From Botryosphaeria dothidea (taxonomy: Eukaryota > Ascomycota > Dothideomycetes > Botryosphaeriales > Botryosphaeriaceae): a stretch of 64,000 nucleotides of DNA. The notes beneath the pieces are model-generated. The model was not told where the DNA came from. It searched no databases and saw only the letters and a program-made list of their open reading frames with translations. Below, piece by piece: positions 13,101-24,844 of this stretch (the first letter of the stretch is position 1; every line of letters starts with the position of its first letter). The stretch covers positions 744,001 to 808,000 of the forward strand of contig WWBZ02000008.1 of NCBI GenBank assembly GCA_011503125.2, given 5' to 3'. The position numbers were made by a program, and so were the translations under genes.

Positions 13101-16100
13101 TATTATAAAAAGAGAAAAAGTACGGATAGTATAGTAAGATATATAATACTAGAACTATTCTAAGAAAGTATATAGTATATAAACTACTCTTAAAGGTATA
13201 TAGTCTAGAGTAACTTCCTATCCTAGTACGTAGAGCTCTACTATACTAAGGACCGACTAGGCCCGCTAGTAGTACTAGAAAGATACGAGAAGAACCTCTA
13301 ATAACTAAAATATAGTCCTTAAACTAACTAGTTAACCGTTAGGACTAAGAAAGAGAATTAGAAAGAAGAAGCCGGTTAAGAGGGGACTAGGTAGGCTAAG
13401 AGACTTAAGCCGCCTCTCCGCCTTCTAACTAAATTAAGGTTTACCGGACTTAATAGCTTATAATACGCCTTAAGAGAAGCCCGCGGGAAACTTCCTTCTT
13501 ATAGCCTATACTACTAGCCTCCTTATAGCCGGACCTAGAGATAGAAGAAAGTTAATATTAGATATAGGCTCTCTCTCTATTATATAGTATAACGTCTATT
13601 AAGAGTAAGAATAGAGTAATACTTCCGCTCTTTAAGAAAGTAGACCTAAAGATCTACTATATCTAGCTATCTAGAAATCCTTAGAGAAACCCGAGGGTTA
13701 AGATAATAGTAAGATACTTTATCTACTATATAGTTTTTTCCCTAGAAGAAAGTAGTAAGAACCTACTTCTTTATAAGTAAGGCTATTAGCCCTCGACTCC
13801 TAGTAAGTAATAGTCTATTTACTAGATCTTATTATACTATTCCCTTATTACTAGAATATATATAATCTATATCTATAACTACTATAATTCCCCCGCTAGC
13901 CTCTTATACTAGTATAGCGCTAGAAACTCTATCTCTTCTACCGGAAGTTCTTAGAAAACTAAAGAAGTATATTCTTCTAGGGGACTTTAACCTCTACTAT
14001 CCTATCTAGAGAGATATAACCTCTCTAATATACTATACTCTAGCGGATAATCTAATTAAGATAGCTACGTAGCTAATCTTAACCTAGCCCTTTTAAGGGG
14101 TACTATTACTAGACGAGTATAGTAGTAGCGAGAGTACTCTAGATCTTATCTTTATATTATAGTAGCTAGAGGAGAGAATTCTTAGCTATAGAGTTAGCTA
14201 GAAGCTCGAATTATCCTCTAACTACCTACCTATTCTTACTATACTTAACTTTTCTCCTATCTTCGTAGAACTACGCCTCCTAAGACTCTAGTAGAAGAAA
14301 GTAGACTAGAAGAGAACTAATAATATACTCTAATTAAAGCTCGAATACCTTAAAGTAGCCCCTCTTAAAACTAAAGTAGATCTAGATTACTTTACTATAC
14401 TACTCTAGGAGGCTATCTAAAAAATAATCTAGAAGACTATTCTAGTAGCGAGACCCTCGCTCTAGGCCTCTATATAATAGATAAAGAAGTATTCGGACCT
14501 AGTATACTAGACTAGAGATAGCTAGAAGGAAGTAGACGGCTATAGGAAGAAGAGAAGGACTAGATAGTATACTAAACTATTACTAATAGTAAGAAGAGAT
14601 AGATTAGAAGAGATAGAATAAAAGTATAGCGTAAGAATAGTAGCTAAGATTACTTCGGACCTATCTATACTCTAGAAGCTCTTAAAAATAGATAAGAATA
14701 AGAGTACTAGAACCTCTAGCTCTATCTTAGTTTTCTACTTCCTCTAGAGAGTAGATAAATCAACTATATTACGATAACTAGTCTAAGGTTAGAAATCCTT
14801 ACTAACTAGTTCTTTTCTACCTCTTAGAAACTACCGACCTCTTAGATCTTAGATAGATATATATATCTAGTACTAATAGGAGAATTCCCTAAGACCTTAC
14901 TAAAGAGTAGATCCTCTATACTATTAAGAAGCTTTCTCTAGATAAGGTACTAGGCCTAGATAAGATTACTAATAGGTTTCTAAAGTAATACGCCTAAGAT
15001 ACTAAGAGAACCCCTTACTAGACTCTTCTAAGAATATCTTATACTTAGATACTACTCTAGGTAGTTTAAAAGCTCTATTTACCGTAGTTCTTAGAAAACT
15101 ATAGAGAAACGGACTATACTAAAGCTAAGTTATTTAGGCCGATTACTTTACTTAATACGCTAGAGAAGCTACTTAAGAGGATTATAGTAGATAGAATCTC
15201 CTAGACTACTAAAGTATACGGCCTACTCTCTAATGATATAGATAGAAGCTAAGAGAAATAGATTCCTGTAGTAGTAGCTCTTAATCTACTTATAGAATAG
15301 ATCTATACTATCTAAGGTATAAGACCTAGGTGCTAGTAGCTTTAGTTCTTAGCCTAGATATCTTAGAAGTATATAAACTACGTATCTTATAGAAGGCTTC
15401 TCTATAATATAAAAATAGTAAAACTTCTAAAATAGGTAGAAAGATTTACCCGATTCTTTCTATAGGACCGTACTACTTAGCTATCCTTCGGAGACTTTAC
15501 TAGTTTACTAATCTAGACCTTAACTAAGATTCTCTAGAGATTCTTACTATCGCCGATACTCTATCTATTCTTTACTTCTAATCTACTTATATAGCTATAT
15601 AGAGGTAATATCTTTCCCCTTAGATTCGTTAATAATACTAATATCTTAACCTTTAGTAGATCTATAGAATAGAACTATAGAATACTAGAGGGAGTATATT
15701 AAATTTACGAGTACTAGGTAGCTATCTACGAGTTAGCTTTCTCGTCCGATAAGTATTACCTTATTTATTTTATAAGGAAACTAAGGAGATTTAATATAGT
15801 AGTAGGGATCTATATCCCTAGATTTACTAGATACCTAGAGCCTATAATTAAGATTCTAGGAGTCTACGTAGATAATAAGCTTAAATAGAGACTCTATATT
15901 AGGGAAATAGGAGCTAAGGTAATTAAATAGTATATATCTCTCTCTAGACTCGTAGCGTCTACTTAGAAAGCCTTATTTACTAAAGCCCGTTATATCTATA
16001 CGGCCGTAGTAAGGCTAGTCCTTACCTACGGCTATAGGGTATAATATACTCTAGAGAAAATCCTAGGGTAGAGAAAAATAACTATCTAGCTACTAAAGAA

Positions 16101-19100
16101 GATCTAAAACTAGTATCTACGTACTATCTTAGGGGCGTATAAGTTAACTAGTATATAAACCTTAGAGTATAAGATAGGGATTCTCCTACTCTTACTATAC
16201 CTAGACGAATTAGTACTAGCCTAGGCTATTAGAGCTAGAGATAGTCTAGCCGCGATAGTAGTAGAGGAAACTTACTAAAGTATTAAATAGATAGCTTAGA
16301 CTACTCTAAGTACTAGAGGCGCTACTAGCTCTACTAGAAGAACCCTACTTAGAAAAAAGATAAACTTATTTCTTAACTACTACCTCTCTATCTACTAGAG
16401 TCTCTTAAAGCGAATAAAGCTACGTATAGTATATAGGAATAAGTAGAAGAAAAGATAGATAAAGTCTACTAGCTAGGGAAGATAAGATAAGCTAGTAGCC
16501 TAAAGTATATAGTAGAACCTAAAAATTAGATAAATCTATAGTAAACTATCTAAGCTATAAAGTATACTCGCTACTCTACTACGTATAGAGTATATTAGAC
16601 TAGAGGACTTCCTCTTAAGGCGTAAGATACTAAAGTACTCTAGTCCTATCTATCTATACGGCTAGTATAAATAAACCCTAAAGTATATTCTTCTCTTCTA
16701 CTTCTACTTCTAATAAAGTAGAATATAGATACTCTAAAGAGTAGGAACTACGAACTACTACTCTCTTCTCTTAATAAAGAAGGGAATTAAAGTAGTAATA
16801 GGCTAGTTCCTACGCCTAGGGCTACTTAGTTAGTTTAGTCTTACTAAGGAACTAATTTAGAAGAATAACTAAGAAGAGGAACTAGGAGAACTACCGAGAA
16901 TACTAGAACCCGGATAACTACGAGGATAAGAACTAAAGAAGTAGAGCTAGTAGGCGAATATAGGGCTACTATAGTAGCCGCTACCGGTAAAAAGAAAAAA
17001 TAGAACTAGTAGAGATAAATAGGCCTAGATAGAAAGGAGGAGTTTTTACTAGGCGATAAGGTTTTTCCTCTCGAGTAAAATAACTATAGATAGCTAGCCC
17101 CGTATAGACCCGTAAGGAAGCTATATTAGGAAGAAATAAATTTATCTATCTATCTATCTATTACTATTAAGATACGTATAATCTATATCTATAACTACTA
17201 TAATTCTCTACTAGCCTTCTATACTAGTACGGCCCTAGAAACTCTATCTCTTCTCCTAGAAGCCCTTAGAAAACTAGGGAAGTATATTCTTCTAGAAGAC
17301 TTTAATCTTTACTATCCTATCTAGAGGGATATAACTATTCTAAGATACTATATTCTTATAGATAACCTTATTAAAATAGCTATTATAGCTAATCTTAATC
17401 TAGTCCTTCTAAAAGATACTATTACGAGAAGAAAGAATAGTAGCGAGAGTACTCTAGATTTTATTTTTACTATATAGTAGCTAGAGGAGAGAATTTTTAG
17501 TTACGGAGTTAGTTAGGAGCTTAAATTATTCTCTAACTACCTACCTATCCTTACTATACTCGATTTTTCTCTTACCTTCGCGGAACTACGCCCTCTAAGA
17601 CTCTAGTAGAAGAAAGTAGACTAGAAGAGAACTAATAATATACTCTAATTAAAGCTTAAATATCTTAAAGCAGCCCCTCTTAATACTAAAGTAGACTTAG
17701 ATTACTTTACTATACTACTTTAGAAGACTATCTAAAGAATAATCTAGAAGACTATTTTAGTAGCGAGACCCTCGTCCTAGACCTCTATATAATAGATAAA
17801 GAAGTATTCGGATCTAGTATACTAGGCTAAGTAGCTAGAAGGAAGTAGATAGCTATAGAAAGAGAGAAGAACTAGATAGTTTACTAAACTATTACTAATA
17901 GTAAAAAGAGATAGATTAGAAGAGATAAAATAAAAGTATAGCGTAGAATAGTAGCCGAGATAATCTTAGACTCTTCTATACTTTAGAAGCTTTTAAGATA
18001 GATAAGAATAAGAGTATTAGAGCCGCTAGCCCTACTCTAGTTTCTACCTCTTTAGGAAGTAGATAAATAACTACGTTACAATAACTAATTTAAGGCGGAA
18101 ATCCTTACTAACTAGTTCTTCTCCCCTTCTAGGGCTACTAACCTCTTAGATCTAAATAGATATATATATCTAGAGCTAGTAGAGATCTTCTAAGGCGTTA
18201 CCGAAGAGTAGATCCTCTATACTATTAAGAAGCTTCCCCTAGATAAGATACTAGGCCTAGATAAGATTATTAATAGGTTTCTAAAGTAATACGCTAAGAT
18301 ACTAAGGGGACCCCTTACTAGGCTCTTCTAGAAATATCTCGTATTTAGATACTATCTTAGATAGTTTAAAAGCTTTATTACCGTAGTCCTAAGAAAACTA
18401 TAGAGGAATAACTATACTAAAGCTAAGTTATTTAGACTAATTACTTTACTTAATATATTAGAAAAGCTACTTAAGAGAATTATAGTAGATCGGATCTTCT
18501 AGGCGACTAAAGCCTATAAACTACTTTCTAATATATAGATAGAAGCTAGAAGAAATAGGTTAGTAGTAGTAGCTCTCGACCTACTTACGGAATAAATCTA
18601 TACTATCTAGGCGTAAGATCCGGGGCTAGTAGCCTTAGTTCTTAGCCTAGATATCTTAGAGATATACGATTATATATTCTATAAGAGACTTCTCTATAAT
18701 ATAAGAATAGCGAGGCTCCCTAAATAGATAGAAAGATTTATATACTCCTTCCTATAGGACCGGACTACTTAGCTATCTTTTAGGGACTTTACTAGCCCGC
18801 TAATCTAGATCTTAACCGGGATTTTCTAGAAATCCTCTCTATCTCTAATCCTCTATCTATTCTTTATCTCTAATCTACTTATATAGCTACGTAGGAGTAA
18901 TATCTTCCCCCTTAGATTCGTCGACGATACTAATATTCTAGCCTTTAGTAGATCTATAGAATAAAACTATAGGATACTAGAGGAAGTATACTAAGTTTAC
19001 GAGTATTAGATAGCTATCTACGGGTTAGCGTTCTCGCTAGATAAGTACTATCTTATCTACTTTATAAGAAAGCTAAGAAGATTTAATATAGTAGTAGATA

Positions 19101-20453
19101 TCCGTATCCCTAGATTTACTAGATACCTAGAGCCTACGATAAAGATTCTAGGAATCTACGTAGATAATAAGCTTAGATAGGAACTCTATATTAGGGAAAT
19201 AGGAGCTAAGGTAATTAAATAGTATATATCTCTCTCCCGACTCGTAGTATCTACCTAGGGAGCCTTATTTACTAAAGCCCGCTATATCTATACGGCCGTA
19301 ATAAGGCTAGCCCTTACTTATAGCTATAGAGTATAGTATACTCCGGAAGGAACTCTAGAGTAGAGGAAAATAGCTATCTAGCTACTATAGAAGATCTAAA
19401 ACTAGTATCTACGTATTATCTTAGGAGCGTATAAGTTAACTAGTATATAAACCTTAGAGTATAAGACGGGGATTCCCCTACTCTTATTATACCTAGATAA
19501 ACTAATACTAGCCTAAACTATTAGAACTAGAGATAGCCTAGTTATAGTAGTAGTAGAGGAAATTTACTAAAGTATTAAATAGATAGCTAGGGCTACTCTA
19601 AGTACTAGAGGTACCGCTAGTCTAGCTAGAAGATTCTTACTTAGAAAAAAGGTAAACTTCCTCTTTTATTACTATTCTTCTATTTACTAGAGCCTCTTAG
19701 AGCGAATAAGACTACGTATAATATATAGAAATAAGTAGAAGAAGAGATAGATAAAGTTTACTAGCTAAGAAAGATAAGATAAGCTAGTAGCCTAAAGTAT
19801 ATAGTAGAACCTAAAAATTAGATAAATCTATAGCGAACTATCTAAGCTATAGAGTATACTCGCTACTCTACTATATATAAAGTATATTAGACTAAAGAAC
19901 TTTCTCTCTAGGCGTAAAGTACTAGAGTATCTTAGCTCTACCTACCTATACGGCTAGTATAAATAAACTCTAAAGTATATCCTCCTCTTCTACCCCGACT
20001 TCTAATAGAGTAGAATATAGATACTCTAAAAGATAGAAACTACGAACTACTATTTTCTCCTCTTAATAAAGAAGAAGATTAAAGTAGCGATAGACTAGTT
20101 CTTACGCCTAAGACTACTTAAGTAATTTAGCCTAGTAAGAGAACTAATCTAGAAGAGTAACTAGGAAGAGAAACTAAAAGAACTACTAGGACTACTAAGA
20201 CTACTAGAACCCGAATAACTACGAGAATAAGAACTAAAGAGATAGGTCTAGTAGATAAATATAGGGCTACTATAGTAGCCGCTACTAGTAAGAAGAAAAA
20301 ATAGAATTAGTATAGAATAGTATATCTAGAGAGAGAGAAGGGGTTTTACTAGGCGAAAAGATTTTCCTCCTCGTATAAAATAATAATAGATAGCTAGCCC
20401 TATATAGACCCGTAAGGGAGCTATATCGGAAAGAAATAAATTTATCTATTTAT
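10123..20453 (+). mobile_element. Outer Tad-like LINE, split by an inner LINE of the same family, RIP-degraded
   Basis: A non-LTR element flanked by the exact 15-bp repeat CTAATATTAGGTAAG (10,108-10,122 and 20,454-20,468), whose target straddled the end of B's LTR. Its own sequence is 10,123-11,978 (ORF1 part) plus 17,154-20,453 (endonuclease and reverse transcriptase), about 5.15 kb. On the plus strand the endonuclease reads NYYNS, YTSALETLSLL and DFNLYYPIW near 17,190-17,330. The reverse transcriptase has an intact FVDDTNILAFS at about 18,917-18,950. The 3' end has (TATC)n in place of poly-A. Confidence 0.85.
11979..17153 (+). mobile_element. Inner full-length LINE inserted in the outer LINE, RIP-degraded
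   Basis: The 5' segment 11,979-13,838 repeats 10,123-11,978 and the 3' segment 13,839-17,153 repeats 17,154-20,453. The copy is bounded by the 13-bp repeat CTATCTATTACTA (11,966-11,978 and 17,154-17,166). Its length (about 5.18 kb) equals that of the outer element after excision, as expected for one full copy jumping into another. Endonuclease text is at about 13,870-14,010. The catalytic reverse transcriptase motif at about 15,645-15,680 reads FVNNTNILTFS, where the outer copy has FVDD; both Asp-to-Asn changes are TpG-to-TpA. The tail is (TATC)n at 17,144-17,160. Confidence 0.85.
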
Positions 20454-20468
20454 CTAATATTAGGTAAG

Positions 20469-23400
20469 AATTAGTGCCGTAATAAAGGCCTTCTTTAGCT
20501 TTCGAAACGCTCTTTTTACTCCTTCTATCTAATAGAACGGAACGTCTTTTTTTATAAGTATATATAACGGAGCCGTAGTCTTCGAGTATTTATTAATAAA
20601 GCGCTAGTAGAAGTTCGTAAAGCTAAGGAATCTAAGTACTTCTTTAACTATAGTTAGTATTTTCTATTTCTAAATAGCTTTTACCTTAGCTAGGTCTATA
20701 CGAATATCTTTTCTAGCTTCGATAATAAATCTAAGATACTTTATTAACTAAACCTTAAATTCGTACTTATCGATATTAAGCTATAGTCCCGCTACTTATA
20801 GCTTTTCGAGAATCTTAGTTACGTACTCTCGGTATTAGATACGGAATCCTTCGGTAAAAATAAGTATATTATCGATATAAGCCGATATAAAGTCGTCTAG
20901 GAAGTCCTATAGGGTCTAGTTAATATATCGTTAAAAGATACTTAGTATATTAGCTAGTCTAAAGGGAGTAATAAGCTACTTAAATAGTCTAAAGCGGGTT
21001 CGAAAGGCTATAAGCTATTTATCTCTTAGTTTAACCCGAATCTTATTAAATACTACGATTATATCGAGTTTTATAAACTATCTTACTTTACTAATCCGGT
21101 TAAGGGTCTTCTAAATAAGAGGTAGTAGATATCGATTCTTTCGTATAAGTTAATTAAGAGCTCGGTAGTTATAATAGAATCGTAAGCCTCTACCTAGTTT
21201 CTTTATAAAGAGAACTAGCGCTACGGCTAGAGAATTACTTATACGAATAAAGCCTTTATCGAGTAACTCTATAAGCGTTTTCTAGAGTACTAGTAGTTTA
21301 TTTCTAGATATATTATATAAGAATCTCTATAGGGCTACTAGTGTTCTTCTATTCTTATCTTTCTTAAGCTTAATCTAATAATCGATTCTAGATCGGTATA
21401 GAGGTAACTTATCGGCTTTACTTCTATCGAAGGTATCGAGAAACCGTTTATCTAACTAGGCTAGTAGTTTCGTTCTTAGGTCTATATACTTCTTCTTAGT
21501 AAGTGCTTTATTAATATTAGCTAGACTTGCTAAGAAAACTTAGTAACCGAGTCGTTTTTTCCTCGTAAGAAGGCGGAATCTAGCGGCTCCGATCCTTCTA
21601 TAGTCGAGTTCTTTTCTCTCTCTCTAGCTTTATACTACTAGTCTAGAGTCCTTAAATCTAAGAATTTATTTTTCTATATCTAGTTCTACTCTCTCTTTTA
21701 CTAACTATAGTAAGCTAAGAATAACTTTATAGCCTTTAATCCTTAGAGCTATATAGAAGTAAGCTCTTTTCGTTTAGTATCCGCCGATATCGATCTCGGT
21801 AATTACTACTTCGGTAATCTAGGAGTCGGTAATAGTATTAACTAACTAGATTTATCTTAGTCGGATAGAGATACGCTAGAGTTTATATCTTCGAGCGAAT
21901 TAAGTATCGATAAAGCTATAGAATAAGTACCTAGAATTAATAAGGGTTTAAGTAGAGATCTTCTTATTAATAAGTACTAAAACTAAGAAAGGTAGTTTTT
22001 CTATATACTTATTCTCGAATTGCTTCCAATCTACTTAAAGCTTACTTTACTTCTTTTACTTCTAACGGCGAATTTTATTAGAAGCTACTCTTTTTCCGAA
22101 TTCTTATTAACCTCTAATACTTTAGCGTCCTCCTCTAACTACGGAGGAACTTCCTACTCCGACTATCTAATACTAGTAGCTTAAGCTAGGTAACGGGTAG
22201 GCGTATAAGGGTATATATACTTCTAGTGTCCTAAAGCACTATAACGCGTATAAAGCCTATTCTAACGACGTCGGTTAATCTTATCTTAAGTTACCTATTT
22301 AGCTCTCCGGGTTAGTACGGCTTTAGCTAGGCCTATTAGTTTCTAGTCTATTTAGTCGTTTTAAAGAGGCTTTAGATACGTAGTAGGTCTAGTAGTCGTT
22401 ATTAATCGAGTAGTTCTCTTATTAGTTTAAGGACTTAGGCTTCTCCTTCCTTAATACCTACTTCGTATAACTAACTTCTTAGCCTTATTAACAGCCTCTA
22501 TATCGTCACTAGTTCTAGCTAGTAAGTTAGCAAATTCGTGGAACGTAAGATCTTCTAAGCTCTTACTAACTAGTCGGTCTTTTAGTTCCTAGCTAATTAA
22601 GTCCTAAAGAGAGTCTTTCTTTTGCTTATCGTCCCATATAGTACTTTTACTAGATTTAAGTATTAGGTGGCGGAACTTTACGAAGTATTCTCTAAAGGGG
22701 CCACCTTTTTGATGTAGGGCTCGGAGCTCGCGACGTGCTTTTTCCTCGCGATATAGGTCGCCAAATACGGCCCTTAGCTATTCGAATAGATCCTAGGTTA
22801 TAGCCGTCTGGCTTAAGGATCTCTACTATAGTTGTAAGTAGGTAAGCGCGGTTCCTCGTAGCTAATTAAATAGCAACGCTGCTTATATCGTTTCTAGGTA
22901 GCTTACGTAATCGATTCGAAGTTTCTGATTTGCTTGATCAATCCAGGCTTCTAGCTCCTTTCGCTCTCCTTTAAATTCTACTAGTTCGGGTAGAATTTTT
23001 CTTGGCCTTTGACTTGCCGTAAGCGCTTAAGTAACCGCTTTAGCAATTACGGTCGGTGGGGTTTATACTTAAGCCGTCGGAGTAGACGTGGCTGTTTCTA
23101 CGCTAGGCTGCCTTGTTATTGGTGTAGTAGCCTGGCTATCCATTCGTGCCTGTAGCTGAGTAACCATTGTGAATAGTTGGTTCGCCCATTGCGGTGGGTC
23201 CTCTTATTCGCGCTGTGGGGCCTCTTGCGGTTCATTTATTGGTTAGTCGTCCATTCTAGGACGTCTTTTTGGGTGTCTTCTTAGGCGTCTTCTTGAGTGT
23301 CTTCTTAGGTATCTTCTTGGGTATCTTCTTAGGTGTCTTCTTAGGTGTCCTCTCTAAGATCTCCTTTTAGATCTTCTTTTAGGGACTTCTTCGTGCCTTC

Positions 23401-24080
23401 TCAAACGCCACACCGTCGTTTTATTAAAGGACTTCCTTCGGGAACCTTCTCAAGTACCTACACGGACACCTTCTTAAACGATTTCCCAGGTATAGTTAAC
23501 TAGCAACGAGCCTAGCTACTATCCTAAACTTAGAGAAAGGGGATAAGGACGCAGTGCTCACGTGGGAGCTATAGCGTATAGAGGAAAGGAGAATGAGAAC
23601 GTAGTGCTCACGTGGGAGCTATAGCGCATAGAGGAAAGGGAAAGAGAACGCAGTGCTCACGTGGGAGCTATAGCGTATAGAGGAAGGGGAACCGTCGTAG
23701 TCGTTACGTATCGTATTATCGCATCGTTCGGTTATTGTCGTACTCTTTACTGACTGAGCGAGGCCCTAAGGCGGCTATCTGTAGTTGACCCCTACTATGC
23801 CATCGAGCTTTAGTGGTTTGAAAGAGGAGCTTAGTCTAATGTGATGGCTTGCATCCGGTGCACTCGCGGAAATGCAGTGGCATTACTATCTACGAGAAGA
23901 CTAAGCTAAAGAGAAAAGGAAGCAAGGTTTTAAGCAAGATAGCGCTGCTTATATATCTCTCTAGGGTTCCTTTTGCTGGTAGCGAGTTGCAGAGTTTTCT
24001 TGTTGAGCTTCAGGGTCCTCTCAACCTAAGGTCTCGCCGCAGGATCCATCCAAGGCACCCTCAGGGTTCAAACCGTAACA
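20469..24080 (-). mobile_element. Gypsy-type family A, 5' half (LTR, leader, gag, reverse transcriptase)
   Basis: Read from right to left, this holds the LTR terminus (minus-strand start TGTTACGG at 24,080), a minisatellite leader, gag starting at the ATG complementary to 23,252-23,254 (M-D-D-stop-P-I-N-E-P-Q-E), and a Gag core near 22,920-22,990 (ILPELVEFKGERKELEAWID, then QANQK). A Gypsy reverse transcriptase spans about 20,500-21,500. Its catalytic motif at about 20,870-20,905 reads AYIDNILI, where YIDD is expected; the change is TpG to TpA. The gag/LTR end keeps many CpA/TpG sites, so RIP is milder here than in the nested block. The small open frame 23,849-24,124 lies in the LTR and is not a host gene. 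Confidence 0.85.
23555..23691. repeat. Minisatellite, three units of about 50 bp, upstream of gag (right copy)
   Basis: TGCTCACGTGGGAGCTATAG starts at 23,555, 23,605 and 23,654. Same unit as the four-copy array at 1,471-1,657, so unit number differs between the two family A copies. Confidence 0.9.
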
Positions 24081-24340
24081 GGAGGACGCGTTTCAGTGGT
24101 GGAGTGGTCCACTCGCTTGTGTAGTCCGCTCGCTTGTGGAGTACGTTATTCTTTTAAATTATAATCTTAACGATATATTTAGAGAAACTAACCTTACTAG
24201 GATACGCGTTAATATTAAGTTAAACCTCTAAACTGTATTTCGCTAGACCCGCGAAACAATGTTCCATAACGACTGTAAATATCTACCGGGCGTCTAAGCC
24301 TGAGTTACCTGTCACAGAGCGGATGCGGAAAATAGATCTT
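24081..24340. other. Border between the RIP block and gene-bearing DNA
   Basis: Immediately after the LTR terminus the sequence becomes unique. 24,081-24,120 contains a short imperfect repeat (CACTCGCTTGTG / CCGCTCGCTTGTG). 24,140-24,300 is still TA-rich and poor in CpA. I see no gene in it. Confidence 0.5.
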
Positions 24341-24344
24341 CTTA

Positions 24345-24640
24345 AACTCGAGCTTAATAGGCTTAGCGCAGATGACCTCGGTCGGCAATCTCCTGGACGC
24401 GCGGTACACAGATGAATGTGTGGCCATGGCTCGAAACCGACGCGACTTCGTCATGGCGTTCATCGCTCTGGCTCCACTGAACTCGGTGCCCGACGATGAC
24501 TTCGTGGTCATGACGTCGGGCTGCGCGGTTGCGATATCATCATCGTGGGCACGGGAATCAGCAATGCCGCAGACCCGGCCGCCAAGGCGGAGCAGTATCG
24601 CCGGGTGGCATGGGAGGCCTATAAGACTCGTTAAACCGAT
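24345..24640 (+). pseudogene. Orotidine 5'-phosphate decarboxylase, C-terminal relic
   Basis: The plus strand shows two blocks typical of fungal OMP decarboxylase (URA3/pyrG family, last step of UMP synthesis). One at about 24,372-24,515 reads MTSVGNLLDARYTDECVAMA, then [19 protein letters not shown] and VMTSG. The second, at about 24,526-24,630, is in another frame and reads DIIIVGTGI, then [20 protein letters not shown]. Between them some 25 residues that normally carry the phosphate-gripping loop are missing and the frame shifts. The 5' two-thirds of the gene is absent. It is a truncated, internally deleted relic beside the repeat block. Whether a functional copy exists elsewhere cannot be seen here. 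Assignment is from recalled family motifs. Confidence 0.75.
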
Positions 24641-24844
24641 AAAATCTACACTAGACATCATGTTGACTTAGAAAGGGCGCCTAGATTTAGGTAGACAGCT
24701 AGCTAAATAACCTTTTAATAACATATCTTTGTAGGTCTTCAGGCCTATAAATCTACAAAGAACAAGAGTATAGAAATAAAGTTATCCAGTATTATTACTT
24801 AAAGCCAATGCTATGCTAGGCTTAGACTCGAGCACTTATTATCA

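Noticed and set aside
23849..24124. 91-codon plus-strand open frame
   Set aside because: It lies in the LTR end of the family A retroelement and its homologue in the left copy is not open. No domain.
24305..24661. 118-codon minus-strand frame
   Set aside because: Antisense shadow of the OMP decarboxylase relic, whose sense-strand text matches the family.
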